A stretch of DNA of 64,000 bases from Gordius sp. MW1. Taxonomy: Eukaryota; Nematomorpha; Gordioida; Gordea; Gordiidae. Position 1 is the stretch's first letter. Each line of letters starts with the position of its first letter. A program made the translations under genes and the position numbers. Shown here piece after piece: positions 1 through 11,341 of the stretch. The stretch spans positions 18,534,575-18,598,574 of the forward strand of contig OZ038533.1 in the NCBI GenBank assembly GCA_964036665.1, read 5' to 3'. The notes under the pieces are model-generated. The model saw only the letters and a list, made by a program, of their open reading frames with translations, did no database searches and was not told the origin of the DNA.

Positions 1-45
1 CCCCCTCTAATCCCAATTCTGAATACACCCATGGTTACCAGCGCT
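1..45. repeat. Right end of a GGCGTAGCC-family MITE, cut by the window edge
   Basis: The first bases (C run, then CTCTAATCCCAATTCTG, then an ACACCCATG end) match the right-hand end of the MITE family found more than ten times in the window (CCCCCTCTAATTCCAATGCT, then GGCTACGCCCATG). The left part lies outside the window. Confidence 0.4.
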
Positions 46-988
46 GATAAGCTTTATTCGGGATACTCCCATACCGGTTTATTTTAAAAATTAAGAACGT
101 CTACTACACAATTTAGTAATACTTGACTTATACTTCACCGCCTGATGAGCAAAATAACTAATTAATTATAATATATTCTTATAGTTTTTGTAATTCGTTT
201 ATAAATATGATAGAAAAGGTATGGCTTAGAAAATCTTAAATTTGTTAAATTTAAAACTTCTGCAAACTTGCCTTCCAATAGTAGAAGCAGCTTCTAAAAT
301 TAAAGAATCGACAAAATAGTTAATAAAATTAAATTACAATTCAGCTTTGTAAAATTTGAAACTGGCCTCTGGGTAAAGACTTGAAACCCATAACTACCCT
401 GATGATTTAATTCATTACCATGTTTTTTTCTTATTAGGTTTCTTTTTGCCTATGAATATTAATTGGATGCATATAATATATTTTTTACCTGCCACAAATT
501 TCTAATATTTGACCTGACCAATTAGAGCTATCGGCTTAGCCGTTTAAAATGATTAAGGGTGTCTTAATAAGCGATTTTGAATCTAGATTCAAAAAGCGAA
601 TGCATGTTAAAACATAGCCGCGTCTTATTACGAGCGTCACTTCATTTTTGTTCTGTTTTTGTGTTTTTGCTCGTAAAACAAATATTTATCCTTTAATTAC
701 GCTTATTAATGCATATTCATATGGTAACTAACCTAAAATTGTTGATTCCTTGACATGTATATCGCATATAGAGACAAACAAAAATATGGCGCCATGAAGT
801 TGAATCGTATATTAAGACGGGCTTTAAGACGGGTAATTTAAGTAAGCTCTGCCAAAATTATGCATACTTTTATGATATATCTTAATTAATTAATGAAGGA
901 TCCTACTTGCTATTATGGCCGCTGATCATAGTTATCTTAGTCATTTAATGGTATTATGTCTAAAATGAATTGCTAATTATACTATTAG
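46..988. other. AT-rich intergenic DNA
   Basis: I see no coding exon, RNA gene or recognisable transposon here. The reading frames are short and show no protein family signal. Confidence 0.5.
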
Positions 989-1163
989 CATGTGCGTGGC
1001 CAACAATAGAATTAGGGGGGGGGCGGGTTAATAATGATCTAGGGAGGAGCAAATTGAGCATTTTTTGTAATATCATCCATAATTTAAATGAATTTCAACA
1101 AATTTTTGGATTGAGAGGGGGCAGCCGCCCCTCCCTGCCCCCCCCTCCTTGGCTGCGCCCATG
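989..1163. mobile_element. GGCGTAGCC-family MITE (about 175 bp)
   Basis: Begins CATGTGCGTGGCCAAC and ends TTGGCTGCGCCCATG, with inner G-rich and C-rich arms (AGAATTAGGGGGGG; CAGCCGCCCCTCCCTGCCC). Shared core words are TTTCAACAAATTTTTGGATT and GATCTAGGGAGGAGC. It has no coding capacity. Two better-kept family members (5328-5609, 6428-6589) carry 8-bp target duplications, as hAT-type MITEs do. Confidence 0.75.
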
Positions 1164-1386
1164 ACTATCAGGCTAATTCTTGCCCTGGAACACTAATAGC
1201 TTTACCTTAAAAAGGATTAAATTAGGTTCTAAGGTCCTAAGCCCAGGGGCGCAATCAGGTTTCTAAAATTAGAGGTGATTATTAATTTTAAAATCCATTA
1301 ATTGGGATTAATCACTAAAATGCGCTTAGCAATGGCACTTTAGCAAATTGACTCACCAGTTATAATTTATTTTTACTGTTATTTAC

Positions 1387-1690
1387 AGTCGAAACTTCTT
1401 AATCGCAAATCGGATTATCGCAAAAATCTTTTAATCGCGAAATTAACCGCCATTTTGTTTTTTTTAAACGATAATATTAACAAAAACATCGTTTATTGAC
1501 AAATCGCTTAATAGTACAATATCGGATATTGACAAACATTTTCGAGTCCTTATATCAACCAGATAATTATATAAAATATCGTTTTATTGCGAAGCGTAAG
1601 AAATGAATATTTAATATAATGTACATATACTTTTATTTCCATCGTTTAATCGCGAAATATCGGTTAATCGCAAATTTTTTTCAAGCCCAA
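1387..1690. mobile_element. Possible inverted-repeat MITE rich in AATCGCGAAAT words
   Basis: The left side contains TTAATCGCAAATCGG and TTTTAATCGCGAAATTAACC. The right side contains TTTAATCGCGAAATATCGG and TTAATCGCAAATTTT. The middle has no coding sequence. The arms look like a decayed Tc1/mariner- or pogo-type MITE, but I could not fix exact ends or a target duplication. Confidence 0.35.
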
Positions 1691-2742
1691 GGCTTTGCAA
1701 TTAAACGGTTTATTTTTAACTTAAATCGAATCAGGCATAAGAAGTACTTAAATTAAACGAGCAAATTGATGTAACCAACAGGTAAGCTGCTTTTAAGACT
1801 AAAATATCGACAAAATAATCAATAAATAAATTTGAATTATAAATAAGTCTTTTTAAAATTGGAGATTAATCTATAGGTGAAACCTTGAAACTTAATTACT
1901 TTCACGATTTAAATGATCGCCATGTGTCTTGTGTAAGCTTTATTTTACCGGTAAAATGAATTATATCCCTGTAATTATGTTGATTTATGGTTAATGCACC
2001 TAAAATATATATGACGGGTAATTTAAATTGTCAGGTTATGATATATTTAAATTTATTAATAAAAAAATCCTACTTGCGAATGTGGCTGTTGATCTTAGTT
2101 ATTTTAATCAAAATTATTATGGCATTTAATGGCAATGGAAAAATGAACTATATGAAAAAATAAAAACCTTGTATGCCATTTAAAATTTTAACCGTAAGTA
2201 CACTACATGTTTTTAATAAGTTATAGGAAGAAGTAGTAATTAAAATGCTTAATTTTAGCCCTTCGCCATCTCTAAAATTGACTATTGCTCCAGTATTTTC
2301 CACCAATTAAATTGTTTTTATCGCTTAAAATAATGTTTTAAATTACCGATGATTGGGCATTTTATCTATGATTCATGAAATAATTTAAAACTTATAATAT
2401 TTAATAAATCTTTTAGAGCAAGTTAATAGTAAGGAAGTGAGACTTTTATTAATTTTAGAGGTGTTTGGATGAATCAATATAAAGCAATTAAAATAAGTGA
2501 TTTTACAGTAATAATATTTTAAAGCTAATTACAGGTTCAAAAATAATGAGAGAATTTAAAATTTCTGTGTTATAAATTATTTCTGCAATGATGATGACAA
2601 GATTTATACGAAAGAAAAATTGATTCTCCAAGCATGACCAACGTTGTTAATTACGAAAATTGCGATTACGTATTTTTTCATTTATTTTATAACTATTAAT
2701 ATATTTTTTTAATTAATATAATTTAATTTTCTTTTAATTAGG
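1691..2742. other. AT-rich intergenic DNA
   Basis: No gene or repeat that I recognise. Reading frames are short and stop-rich on both strands. Confidence 0.5.
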
Positions 2743-2750
2743 CTTGATAG

Positions 2751-2922
2751 ACTCGGCGTAGCCAGGGGTGGGTAGGCAGGGAAGGGCGGCTGCCCCCTTT
2801 ACCTCTAAAAACTCTGTGAAATTTATTAAAATTATTGCTAAAATTTCAAAAAGTTATCATCTTCACCACCCCTAAATCTTTATTGCCCCCCCCCCCCTAA
2901 TTCCAATGCTGGCTACGCCATG
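2751..2922. mobile_element. GGCGTAGCC-family MITE with 8-bp target duplication
   Basis: Terminal GGCGTAGCCAG near the left edge and CTGGCTACGCC at the right edge form the inverted repeat. The 8-mer CTTGATAG flanks it on both sides (2743-2750 and 2923-2930). The 8-bp duplication suggests mobilisation by a hAT-type transposase. Confidence 0.8.
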
Positions 2923-3040
2923 CTTGATAGATAAGTGAATTATGTTTTATTCCGTTTTAAACTAGTATCTCGCACTAAAAATTAATTTGAGTATAGGAAA
3001 ACGTTCTTCCGAAATAACACGAATGATAAATTTCATATTG

Positions 3041-3197
<157 letters not shown>

Positions 3198-3658
3198 GAC
3201 ATTTGTCGACCAGATGCTTATTTTTTTAACGATTACATGTTTTATAATGGTTTTGACAAACAATTCATAATCTTGAACCAATATTTTAAAATTTTCTATA
3301 TTATTTTAACAGCGCCATTTATTTTCTTTATTTGTAAATATAAGTAATATAATGTCGTTGTATTTTGCTAAATTATTTTTATGGGTTTTTTCCATTCCAT
3401 AATTTAAGATGTTCATTCTTCAAGTGTTTATGATTTTTTTTTATATATTTGTGCCCTAATGTCATAAAATAATTGATATTATTTTTTATTGATTTTAGGA
3501 TTTTCCATACAACTTGACTGAAATTAATAAATTCTCTTATCCTAATTAATTTCTATGCACGTAGAAATGCCATATTGCTAGCCAATGAAAACCTATATTT
3601 TATACGAGCTATAAAAGTAATATCCTTTAACCAAATTACCCATAATCTATCTGAAAAT

Positions 3659-4918
3659 ATGAATTCTACATTAGACGTCAGCATTTATTGCGCATCTCCA
3701 ACATCTTTAAAACCATTGACTCCACAATCCTCTATTAATATTGTAATTCTACCGACGTTACTAGTGCTGGGCTTCGTCGGGAATACTTTGGGGCTATACT
3801 TGCTTCAATCGCTACACGGCAAAAATTTATATTATTCCACTTTGAGGAGCATAGCCATTTTGAACTGGCTAACTTGCTTCTTTTACACATGTCGCATCGG
3901 GGAGCTACTGAGAAAATATATCAACTCTACGCAATATTCGATTAACTTGATTTGGCTTACATTTCACGCTCATTACACACTCATCTTAATAAACGGCTTT
4001 TTTGGAGCATCCGTCTTCACGCTATGCCTAAACTTATGGGAACGTTACATGGGCCTTCACAAACCATTTTCCAGCTTTAGAAACGATCACGCTTCTAAGC
4101 TAAAACAACTCCCCATCTACTTTACCATCTTGTGCATACTCTTTTCCTTGTCCTGCTACGGGTGGTACAGCGTTTTCTCGTGCTTCGTACCCGCAAAATT
4201 TTATACAATCCACAACGGAACATTAGGCTATAGCCCAAATTTGAGCAAGCGCTTATTTTATGTGCAAAGAACGATAAGTCTGGATTGGAGACTTCAATAC
4301 GACATGGTAAGGACAATTATAGTAAGCGTTTTACCGGCCGTGGTTATCTTGTATTACGGATTCGGAATCATGTATTACGTAATTAAATTTTTGCGCAAGC
4401 AAAATTTGACCGTCGCCGAGTCTAGCGCATACCCTAATAGGACATCTAACCTCGATCCTACTAGCCAGAGCGGTGTTGGGCTTAATGATTTACAGGCCCA
4501 AGCTACGATCAGTTTCCAGGATCAGAATTTTGGTAATTGCTTAACCACGACCCAACCTTCAATTGCGGATAAAAATAGGATTCAGGTTAGACATAGGGCT
4601 AGGCGAAGCACCCTTTCTAGAAATCTTTCGGCCATCGTATTTTTCATTTTATACTGCATTCTGGAAGTCCCTAACATTTGGGTAACTATGTTTAGAAACA
4701 GAATCACTTCAGATGTAGTTGTGGACGTTGCTAACATGATGGAAATGATGTTTTTCACATTAAATATATACGTTTACATGGCTTTCGATAGGAATATCGG
4801 TAAGAAGGCTGTCGAACTTTTTAACCTTCTATTAAAGAGGAAGAATACCGCAAACTTAGAAACCAACATTACAACTATCGCCAGGCCCTCATTTTTGGTT
4901 AACTCAAAAAATTTGTAA
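3659..4918 (+). CDS. Rhodopsin-type (class A) G-protein-coupled receptor, peptide-receptor-like
   Basis: An uninterrupted 419-codon frame predicts a seven-helix plasma-membrane receptor. I start at the in-frame ATG at 3659, followed by an N-glycosylation site (NST); the open frame extends about 28 codons upstream without another ATG. TM1 carries GNTLGL (the GN motif). TM3 ends WERYMGLHKP, a variant of the DRY box with the usual following Pro. The TM5-TM6 loop is long and Ser/Thr-rich (about residues 245-310). TM7 ends NIYVYMAFDRNIGKK in place of NPxxY. The layout resembles FMRFamide-type and orphan peptide receptors of invertebrates. No clear Cys sits at the top of TM3 for the usual disulphide, and TM6 lacks CWxP. 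The ligand cannot be told from sequence. An extra 5' coding exon remains possible. Confidence 0.85.
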   Translation: MNSTLDVSIYCASPTSLKPLTPQSSINIVILPTLLVLGFVGNTLGLYLLQSLHGKNLYYSTLRSIAILNWLTCFFYTCRIGELLRKYINSTQYSINLIWLTFHAHYTLILINGFFGASVFTLCLNLWERYMGLHKPFSSFRNDHASKLKQLPIYFTILCILFSLSCYGWYSVFSCFVPAKFYTIHNGTLGYSPNLSKRLFYVQRTISLDWRLQYDMVRTIIVSVLPAVVILYYGFGIMYYVIKFLRKQNLTVAESSAYPNRTSNLDPTSQSGVGLNDLQAQATISFQDQNFGNCLTTTQPSIADKNRIQVRHRARRSTLSRNLSAIVFFILYCILEVPNIWVTMFRNRITSDVVVDVANMMEMMFFTLNIYVYMAFDRNIGKKAVELFNLLLKRKNTANLETNITTIARPSFLVNSKNL

Positions 4919-5319
4919 ATTTTACCTTGAAAAATCATACTATGGTATAAGAAAGCTTTTAAAAAATTCTAGAAATTTTTTTTAAAAAAGACATATAATG
5001 GAAATTAAAATTTGTGGATAGAACATTTATTCTGGATACCTTTGTCCTATTACCTAATCCATCTCTCGTGTTGTTTATATGTCAATATCCATATGTGCAA
5101 TCGATTTTTAAACTCTGTAAATTTGTTTAATATATGTTTTAAAATAAAAAAACCGGTATAATATTATATTAGCCGTGTAATGCATGGCAATTCAAGTGTG
5201 AATATATTTATTAAGAGAAAAATAAAAGACACAATATTTTCTAGTCTAGGAAGAAAAAGTTGAAGTGCTAGGGATAAAACTAACATCAATTTAGGCCGTG
5301 CGTTATTATTAGTTGTTGC
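4919..5319. other. 3' flank of the GPCR gene
   Basis: AT-rich DNA without coding signal. An AATAAA-like context (TTTTAAAATAAAAAAACC near 5138, AGAAAAATAAAAGACAC near 5215) could serve as the receptor's polyadenylation region; this is inference only. Confidence 0.3.
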
Positions 5320-5327
5320 CCTTTTTG

Positions 5328-5609
5328 CATGGGCGTACCCAGGGGGGGGGCACCCTAATTAAAAAAAAATTCAATACAAAAACCCTTAGAAATTAATAAA
5401 AAATATGTTTTGCCCCCCCCCCTAATTAGCCAGGGGGAGCAGAGGGTCCAGCTGCCCCCACTGCCTAATAAGTGGAGTTGCTTTTTTTTTGGTCGCCGGA
5501 AAATTTTTGGATAGTGAAGGGTCGAGACCTTTTTTTTTGTTCTCAGGATTTGGCAAGTCGAGACCTTAATCTGCCCCCCCCCCTAATTTAAAACCTGGGT
5601 ACGCCCATG
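5328..5609. mobile_element. Longer GGCGTAGCC-family MITE with 8-bp target duplication
   Basis: Begins CATGGGCGTACCCAGG and ends CCTGGGTACGCCCATG, an almost perfect inverted repeat. CCTTTTTG is duplicated at 5320-5327 and 5610-5617. At 282 bp it is longer than its relatives, with an extra middle section containing TTGGTCGCCGG and two copies of a GTCGAGACCTT word. Confidence 0.85.
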
Positions 5610-5617
5610 CCTTTTTG

Positions 5618-6067
5618 TAAACAGATTTTGGCTTAATACTAATTGCGCGGATAGATATTATAAAAATGCATTTGAATAAAATACATATCAAGATAATTCG
5701 AAATAGATTTAGTGAGTAAGATCAACTTATATTTGGGGGTTTACAATGATAAGGACATGTTAAATTTATGGCAAAAAAATTTAACAATCCGACTTTCATT
5801 TCGCGAGCATTGAAATATATAAATATTAATTCAACGGTTTTATTTTATATACATATCTTGTATAAGATCAGATTAAATGACCATGTCAGAAACGCTAATA
5901 ATCCCCTCTAACTTTCCATGCTGACTTATATACTCATGGATCTATAATAGTTTACAATATAAAATATAAAATCTTAGAAAGCTATCACAAAAAATCTGTA
6001 AAAGACTAACTTTGATTAATCCCTTTTTAAGCATAATTTAAAATTTCAAAAATAAAGAAAATGTAGC
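5618..6067. other. AT-rich intergenic DNA
   Basis: No gene, RNA or known repeat seen. Confidence 0.5.
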
Positions 6068-6242
6068 GTGATCGTAGCCAAGGGGGGGGGGGGGGGCAGG
6101 GAAGGGCGGCTGCCCCCTCTAAATCCATTTTTTTTTGAAATTATTAAAATTATGGTTAAAATTCAAAAAAATTATAATTTTGCCCCTCATTAAATGATTA
6201 TTGCCCCCCTCTAATTCCAATGGTGGCTACGCTACGCCTATG
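6068..6242. mobile_element. GGCGTAGCC-family MITE
   Basis: Starts near GATCGTAGCCAAGG followed by a long G run and GGCGGCTGCCCCC. It ends CAATGGTGGCTACG, then a repeated CTACGCC and TATGG. The core words (AAATTATTAAAATTATGG, TTGCCCCTC) are shared with the other copies. Confidence 0.75.
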
Positions 6243-6427
6243 GTAAGAAATCTGCACATTATTTAAAACAAACAAGTAACTTCAAATCTAATTATATTTT
6301 TTAGATACATCGTATTTTTTAAAAATGCCATTAATTTTAGATCAATATTTTAAAAAAATCAAAATGCATTAAGAAAAAATACTAATTGGAGCGATCTAGC
6401 TTCTAATTATATATCGAGTTCTATTGT

Positions 6428-6589
6428 CAGGGGCGGAGCCAGCATTGGAATTAGAGGGGGGTAGATTTAGGGAGTGGCAAAATGATTTTTTTTTTTAATT
6501 TTAGCCATAATTTTAATAAATTTCAACAAATTTCGGGATTTAGAGGGGGCAGCCGCCCCATCCTGCTTCCCCCCTTGGCTACGCCCATG
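6428..6589. mobile_element. GGCGTAGCC-family MITE with 8-bp target duplication
   Basis: Runs from CAGGGGCGGAGCCAGC to TTGGCTACGCCCATG. TCTATTGT is duplicated at 6420-6427 and 6590-6597, which fixes both ends. Confidence 0.85.
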
Positions 6590-6597
6590 TCTATTGT

Positions 6598-7152
6598 TAT
6601 CTTTCGTCCTTAATTTCTACATGAAAAATCAAGCTTAAATATAAAACATAAGGGCTGTGATTGTAGTACCTCTTTTAAGGGTGTATTTATAAGGACTTGA
6701 ATCGATGTGTAAAATATTGGCATCTCCTGACTCCAATCGATAATTGCAATCAATTTTAGCCTCTTCCATTCTTCATAATTACTTAAATTTGAGGTAGTTC
6801 ATACACAGCCCATTTTCCACTTTCTTAAGTAATGAATTTCCCCAAAAATTTGCAAAATAAAATAAAATAGCGATTTTAATATTTTTTAATTATAACGCTT
6901 TCAAATATATTTAAATTAAACTCAAACATATATGCACGCACCTTATATAAAAGATCATCCTTATTTTCTTGATCTTTAAGCCAGGCAGATTTGGAAATAA
7001 AATCCAATACCAACTGCTTTAGATTGTCTTTGCGAATAGAACCAATAAATATCTTGGATTCTGAATAAATTTTAAATTTATAAAATTATTATTGGTAACT
7101 ATTCAATATGTACATCCTCCATTACTTTTTAAATATAAAATTATTTTTTATG
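6598..7152. other. AT-rich intergenic DNA
   Basis: Nothing recognisable on either strand. Confidence 0.45.
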
Positions 7153-8200
7153 AACAAAAGGAATGTAATTGGTTATGGGAATTAAGTTGACTTTCGACGA
7201 TAGGAAACTCTAGAAAATCCGGATTTTGGCATAAAGTATCAAAAGCGGTGCCGTACGTTGTATTTTGTGAATCGATAAATATCAATTGCCTTTCCATAAC
7301 CTCGGAGGCGTCATGATTTTTAAGCCTGAATTAATTTTGATTTTAGTGTTGGCGTAACCAGGGGGTGGCGGGGAGGGGCCGCTGCCCCCCCCCCCCCTTT
7401 ATGGCTAAAATTATTAAAAATCATTTTGCCCTTCCCTTAATCATTATTTCCCCCCTCTAAATTTAATTCTGGCTACGCCCATGAGTCTAATCAATAAAAA
7501 ATAGACTATGGGGAAAAAACATGACTGAATTAAAATGGAAATTTAAATTTTCATAAATTTCACTTTAGATAGATGCCTAAGGAAGATAAGCCATCTTATT
7601 GGTCAGTAAAACTAAGTTGTATATCGAAGGTCCGAGCAAATGAGAAACTCCGTTGGCCACTAAGGTTGCCATTTAATTTTAAAAAATTTTAAGAAAAAGT
7701 TGGAAATTAGAAAATACTTTATGCTATAAAAAAGTCATAAACACGGGTAAAGTGGTGAAATTTTAATGAAAATAAATGCAAATTTCTAAATTTTTACCAA
7801 GGTAGGCAAAAAATGAGCTAGTTGGCCCGTCATTTCGAAAACTATGACCGCGGTTGAAATGGTACGTGATATGCTTCCGGAAAATGCAGCAGCTCCTGAG
7901 AAGGCGTTAAAAACGATATTTATAAAAAAATTTCCATAGCCCCCCCCCCCAAATAAATTGAAAATTGTATAAATTCTTCAGAGATTTACAGCGTAATCTC
8001 ATTTCTAAAATTCCTATCCATACATGGCATAAATCCGGGAGAATGCATCAGAAGTGGGGTATTGACTCGCACCGATTGTAGGGGCAATCGTCGTAGCTAT
8101 CACGTCCCCAAAGAGTCGGCCAAAAGCTGAACCTAAGTTATGACCACAACAATTAAAATGCGCTTCATAGTAGTGTTGTTAAAACGGCTGGGTTTGGTTT
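7153..8200. repeat. Dispersed 1-kb repeat, copy 1 (second copy at 30804-31860)
   Basis: Shares long near-identical stretches with 30804-31860: the AGGAAACTCTAGAAAATCC region, the AAAGCGGTGCCGTACG region, GAAACTCCGTTGGCCACTAA, ACTATGACCGCGGTTGAAAT and GAGTGGGGTATTGACTCGCA. Both copies hold a GGCGTAGCC MITE at the same internal position, so the MITE predates the duplication or belongs to the larger repeat. No coding sequence was found. It may be a non-autonomous transposon or an old duplication. Confidence 0.8.
7350..7483. mobile_element. GGCGTAGCC-family MITE inside the 1-kb repeat
   Basis: TTGGCGTAACCAGG at the left and TTCTGGCTACGCCCATG at the right, with the internal GGGGCCGCTGCCCCC arm. 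It is shortened relative to the family. Confidence 0.7.
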
Positions 8201-8327
8201 GGTCTACCTTTGGTTTTAGTCGACTAAACTTAAACGGACCAATGGTTTAACCATAAAATCGTTGGTCTGTTTATGTTTGTTCGACTAAAACCATAGGTCG
8301 AAAACGCAGCCGTTTTTACATCATTAC
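8172..8327. mobile_element. Palindromic GTCGAC-family MITE
   Basis: Begins AGTGTTGTTAAAACGGCTGG and ends CGCAGCCGTTTTTACATCA. The arms carry GGTCTACCTTTGGTTTTAG and GACTAAAACCATAGGTCG, so nearly the whole element can fold back on itself. The same family occurs at least ten times in this window, mostly in merlin introns. Confidence 0.8.
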
Positions 8328-9183
8328 TTCATAGTCTGCCAAATGTATAAAATATTGCCTCATATGAGCATAAACTAGTCGGGCAAATAGCAAAAGTTTT
8401 AAATAAACCCAATATTACCCATTAAACCAAAAAGTTGTTAAGGGATTATCGAAGCTAAAACTTACACCGTTTTAAATAGTAGAGTTGACTTAAACCCACT
8501 GTTACTAAATTATATAATTAGTCTCTGTACATGGCTTTGTTAATGTTGCGCTTCAGTCAGAGAAAATGTACTTAAATAATATTTTTAATATTCAATTATT
8601 TAATTTTATTAATATTTTAAATTTTCGCCTTATTGGTTGTTTTAAAATGGAAAAAGAATAATCTTCGGCTATTAACTTAGAAGATTTAGCATTGACAGGA
8701 GACAGTTCTAACTAGCTTATATTTCCTTCTTCAGGCCACTTTTGGTCGCATTATAATGCTAAAATGACTATTTTATTATTAATTTTAGCAGGGAAAACGT
8801 TAACAGAGACTTGTCTCAGACATCTATTTTCGTGAGATATAAGATATAACTTTAAAAATAAAATTTCAGAGAAGATTTTCATGTGTTTTTACCTTGTACA
8901 TTAGATAATCTCATACTAATGCATTAGATACTTCCAATCATTAGACGTGCTTCACAGTTTACATAATAATCAGGACACTCTTATAAATTCTATACATTGC
9001 AAATTATAATAATTTCTCATAATGAAAGAAATTTTTCGTCAGATATTAATCAAAAATGCTAAATATCGTAAAAATATATTATTAATACAAATGTATAGGA
9101 TTTTTATTTAATAAACTTAGAAAAATGAGATAAGATATTGGATTATTATTTATCATTTTGTCGGAATCTAAAATTTTATGGCA
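8328..9183. other. AT-rich intergenic DNA
   Basis: No gene or repeat identified. Confidence 0.45.
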
Positions 9184-9447
9184 TTAAAAGATTATAATTC
9201 CCCTTTTTAGGTAATCGTGCGTATATCGTTGGACGTTAGCAATTTGATCGATTACGGGAAAAGGATTGTTGAAATTTAAGAAATAAATATAAAGCACTCT
9301 AAATAACGTATTAAAGTAGGAGCTTAAATAAATTGACTGTATCAATAAGATGCTAAAATTGTTTATAGGTGCGAACCTAAATCTTCTTGGAATTATAATA
9401 ATACCTATTACAAATGATGGTATGATTAATCCACAAGGGATCGGCAT
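9184..9447 (-). CDS. Possible short exon, unrecognised
   Basis: An open frame of 87 codons beginning with a genuine ATG (MPIPCGLIIP) with locally less AT-rich third positions, for example around VIDQIANVQRYTHDY. I recognise no family. It could be an exon of a gene shared with the open stretch at 9583-9807 on the same strand, or chance. Confidence 0.15.
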   Translation of the reverse strand: MPIPCGLIIPSFVIGIIIIPRRFRFAPINNFSILLIQSIYLSSYFNTLFRVLYIYFLNFNNPFPVIDQIANVQRYTHDYLKRGIIIF

Positions 9448-9582
9448 CGAAACGACGAATAGTGTAATCAGCGTCTATTTGAATTAAATATATTACAATA
9501 TTCATAAAATGGTGAGGATTTTATAAATTTTAATGTTTAAAAATTTTTTTTTTTTCAAGTTTATATATATTGTGTTTAAATT

Positions 9583-9807
9583 TTATACGTGGAGAATGAC
9601 AATGGTGATCGTTTCGATTTTATTGTTCAAATTGGAGTGAAAATTTAGATGGAGGGGAAAAGTTTGAAGATTATTGTCGTGGTAAGAACCCTCAGCCCGA
9701 CTTGTCACGTTATAAAACATATAATCTATTTTTTCGGTTGAGTTAGCTACAAATAAATGGGTATAAATTGCCATTGACCAAAAAATTGAAATATTTTTAT
9801 GTAGCAC
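9583..9807 (-). CDS. Possible short exon, unrecognised
   Basis: An open frame on the minus strand whose only ATG near the front gives MAIYTHLFVANSTEK, with potential N-glycosylation sites NST and NVT. No family is recognised. It is listed because composition and openness are slightly unusual for this AT-rich stretch. Confidence 0.15.
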   Translation of the reverse strand: MLHKNISIFWSMAIYTHLFVANSTEKIDYMFYNVTSRAEGSYHDNNLQTFPLHLNFHSNLNNKIETITIVILHV

Positions 9808-9876
9808 TTTTTTCTTTTAATTTTATTATAATATTGATTCCACGATCAAAAATAACTATGTGTATATATAAAATCA

Positions 9877-10047
9877 CAGGGGCGTAGCCAGGATTGGGAC
9901 TAAAGAGGGGGGGGGGGCAATAATGCTTTAGGGAGGGGCAAAATGATATTGTTTTGAACTTTAAGGCATAATTATATTAAATTTTCCAAAATTTCTGAAT
10001 AAGAGGGGGGCAGTCGCCCCTCCCTGCCGGCCCCTGGCTACGCCTTT
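9877..10047. mobile_element. GGCGTAGCC-family MITE
   Basis: CACAGGGGCGTAGCCAGG at the left and CCTGGCTACGCC at the right, with the usual GGGAGGGGCAAAATGAT and CAGTCGCCCCTCCCTGCC core. Confidence 0.8.
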
Positions 10048-10484
10048 GTAAAAAAACGTCTGAAATCATTTTTTAGAAGTGGCTAAGCTGAGTTAAAAAA
10101 ATGATTGATAAATTTCATTTACTTCCCTAAGGTAGGAACTCCCTAGTCCACGGGGATAAATTATGGTGGCAACTGGCAACTAAAAATGTCACTATAATCG
10201 TATACAACCACCATCTGATAAATGCAATTTATCAGTGTATTTTATAAATAAAAGATTCACCTGGACGTTACAAAATGGATGAATTTGTTGTGGCTTTTTA
10301 ACTTGTCGTTGAGCAATTTGTAAAGACTTATAAAACCTGAACCGAGCAACCCACTTAGTAATCTATCAGTAAAATAGAAATATTTTTCGCGTTTAAAGAT
10401 AAATTAGAACACTTTCAATATTTATATTTTAAAGAAAAAATATACAAATGATTAAATTTTTTAAACAACATAATGTAGAAATCA

Positions 10485-10620
10485 TGAGCTTAGCCGGGGG
10501 AAGCAGGGAGGAGAAGCTTTACCCTGTATCAAAAACCTATTATATATTCAAAAACCAATTCAAAAAATCACCCATTTGCCCCTCCCCCCTTCCAATTCAG
10601 ATCCATACTAAGAATATAGT
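10485..10620. mobile_element. Decayed GGCGTAGCC-family MITE
   Basis: GCTTAGCCGGGGGAAGCAGG followed by a core and CATTTGCCCCTCCCCCCTTC, then CCAATTCAGATCC. It resembles the family in the opposite arrangement, without intact ends. Confidence 0.5.
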
Positions 10621-10639
10621 AAAAGTTAAAATTGTAAGT

Positions 10640-10825
10640 AGTGTAAAAACGACTGGGTTTTGTTTGGTTGACCTTTAATTCAACTAAGACCAACGGTAGA
10701 CTCTGTTTTGTTTTTCAAATTTTGACCAAGCCTAGAGAGCTACTAAACATAAACAGAGATCTGTTTATGTTTCGTTGACTAAAATCAAGTGTCAACCAAA
10801 CAAAACCCAGCTGATTTAAAACACT
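10640..10825. mobile_element. Palindromic GTCGAC-family MITE
   Basis: AGTGTAAAAACGACTGGG at the left and CCCAGCTGATTTAAAACACT at the right, with GTTTGGTTGACCTTTAATTC and AAGTGTCAACCAAACAAAAC arms facing each other. Confidence 0.8.
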
Positions 10826-11341
10826 AGTTGTAAGGTCTTAAATCCATATTTTACCCCAAAGTTACGAATAATAACAATATTTCTTGCAGTATGAGTAGGA
10901 AGTTGTAGGGGTACATGGTTTGAAATAAACGGTGACAAAACCCATAAATATTTATCATCAAATTAATATTTAGTAAACTTAGTTATTTTACTCTTGCCGT
11001 AATAAATGAGAATGTTAAACAACTTTATAATGGTAGCTGAAGTTCTTCTTTCCATGGCTGTTTGTCACCTAGGCTAGTGGTCAGTCCTTTCGGCATTCGT
11101 TTCCATTTGTTTCTAAAAAAACATAAAGGCAAAGGATTATAAATATCAGTATAAAGCCAAATAAGCCTATTAATATTATCATTTATAAGTGAGTTTTATT
11201 TATTTATTGAATAAACTCTCTTCCTCTGAGAGATGTGAAGCAAATTGAATTTGGTTTTGGTCTTTGCTTTCAAAAATTCAAGATCTTTAACTTAAAATTA
11301 TATTAAAACTAATATCTAAAGGGATTTACAAACTTAAAGAC
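10826..11341. other. AT-rich DNA leading into a satellite monomer
   Basis: No gene. Around 11120-11165 a 40-60 bp stretch (TATAAATATCAGTATAAAGC) recurs near 26340-26390, so a small dispersed repeat is present. The last bases (AAACTTAAAGACAATGTGG) are the start of the satellite seen again at 14419. Confidence 0.5.
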
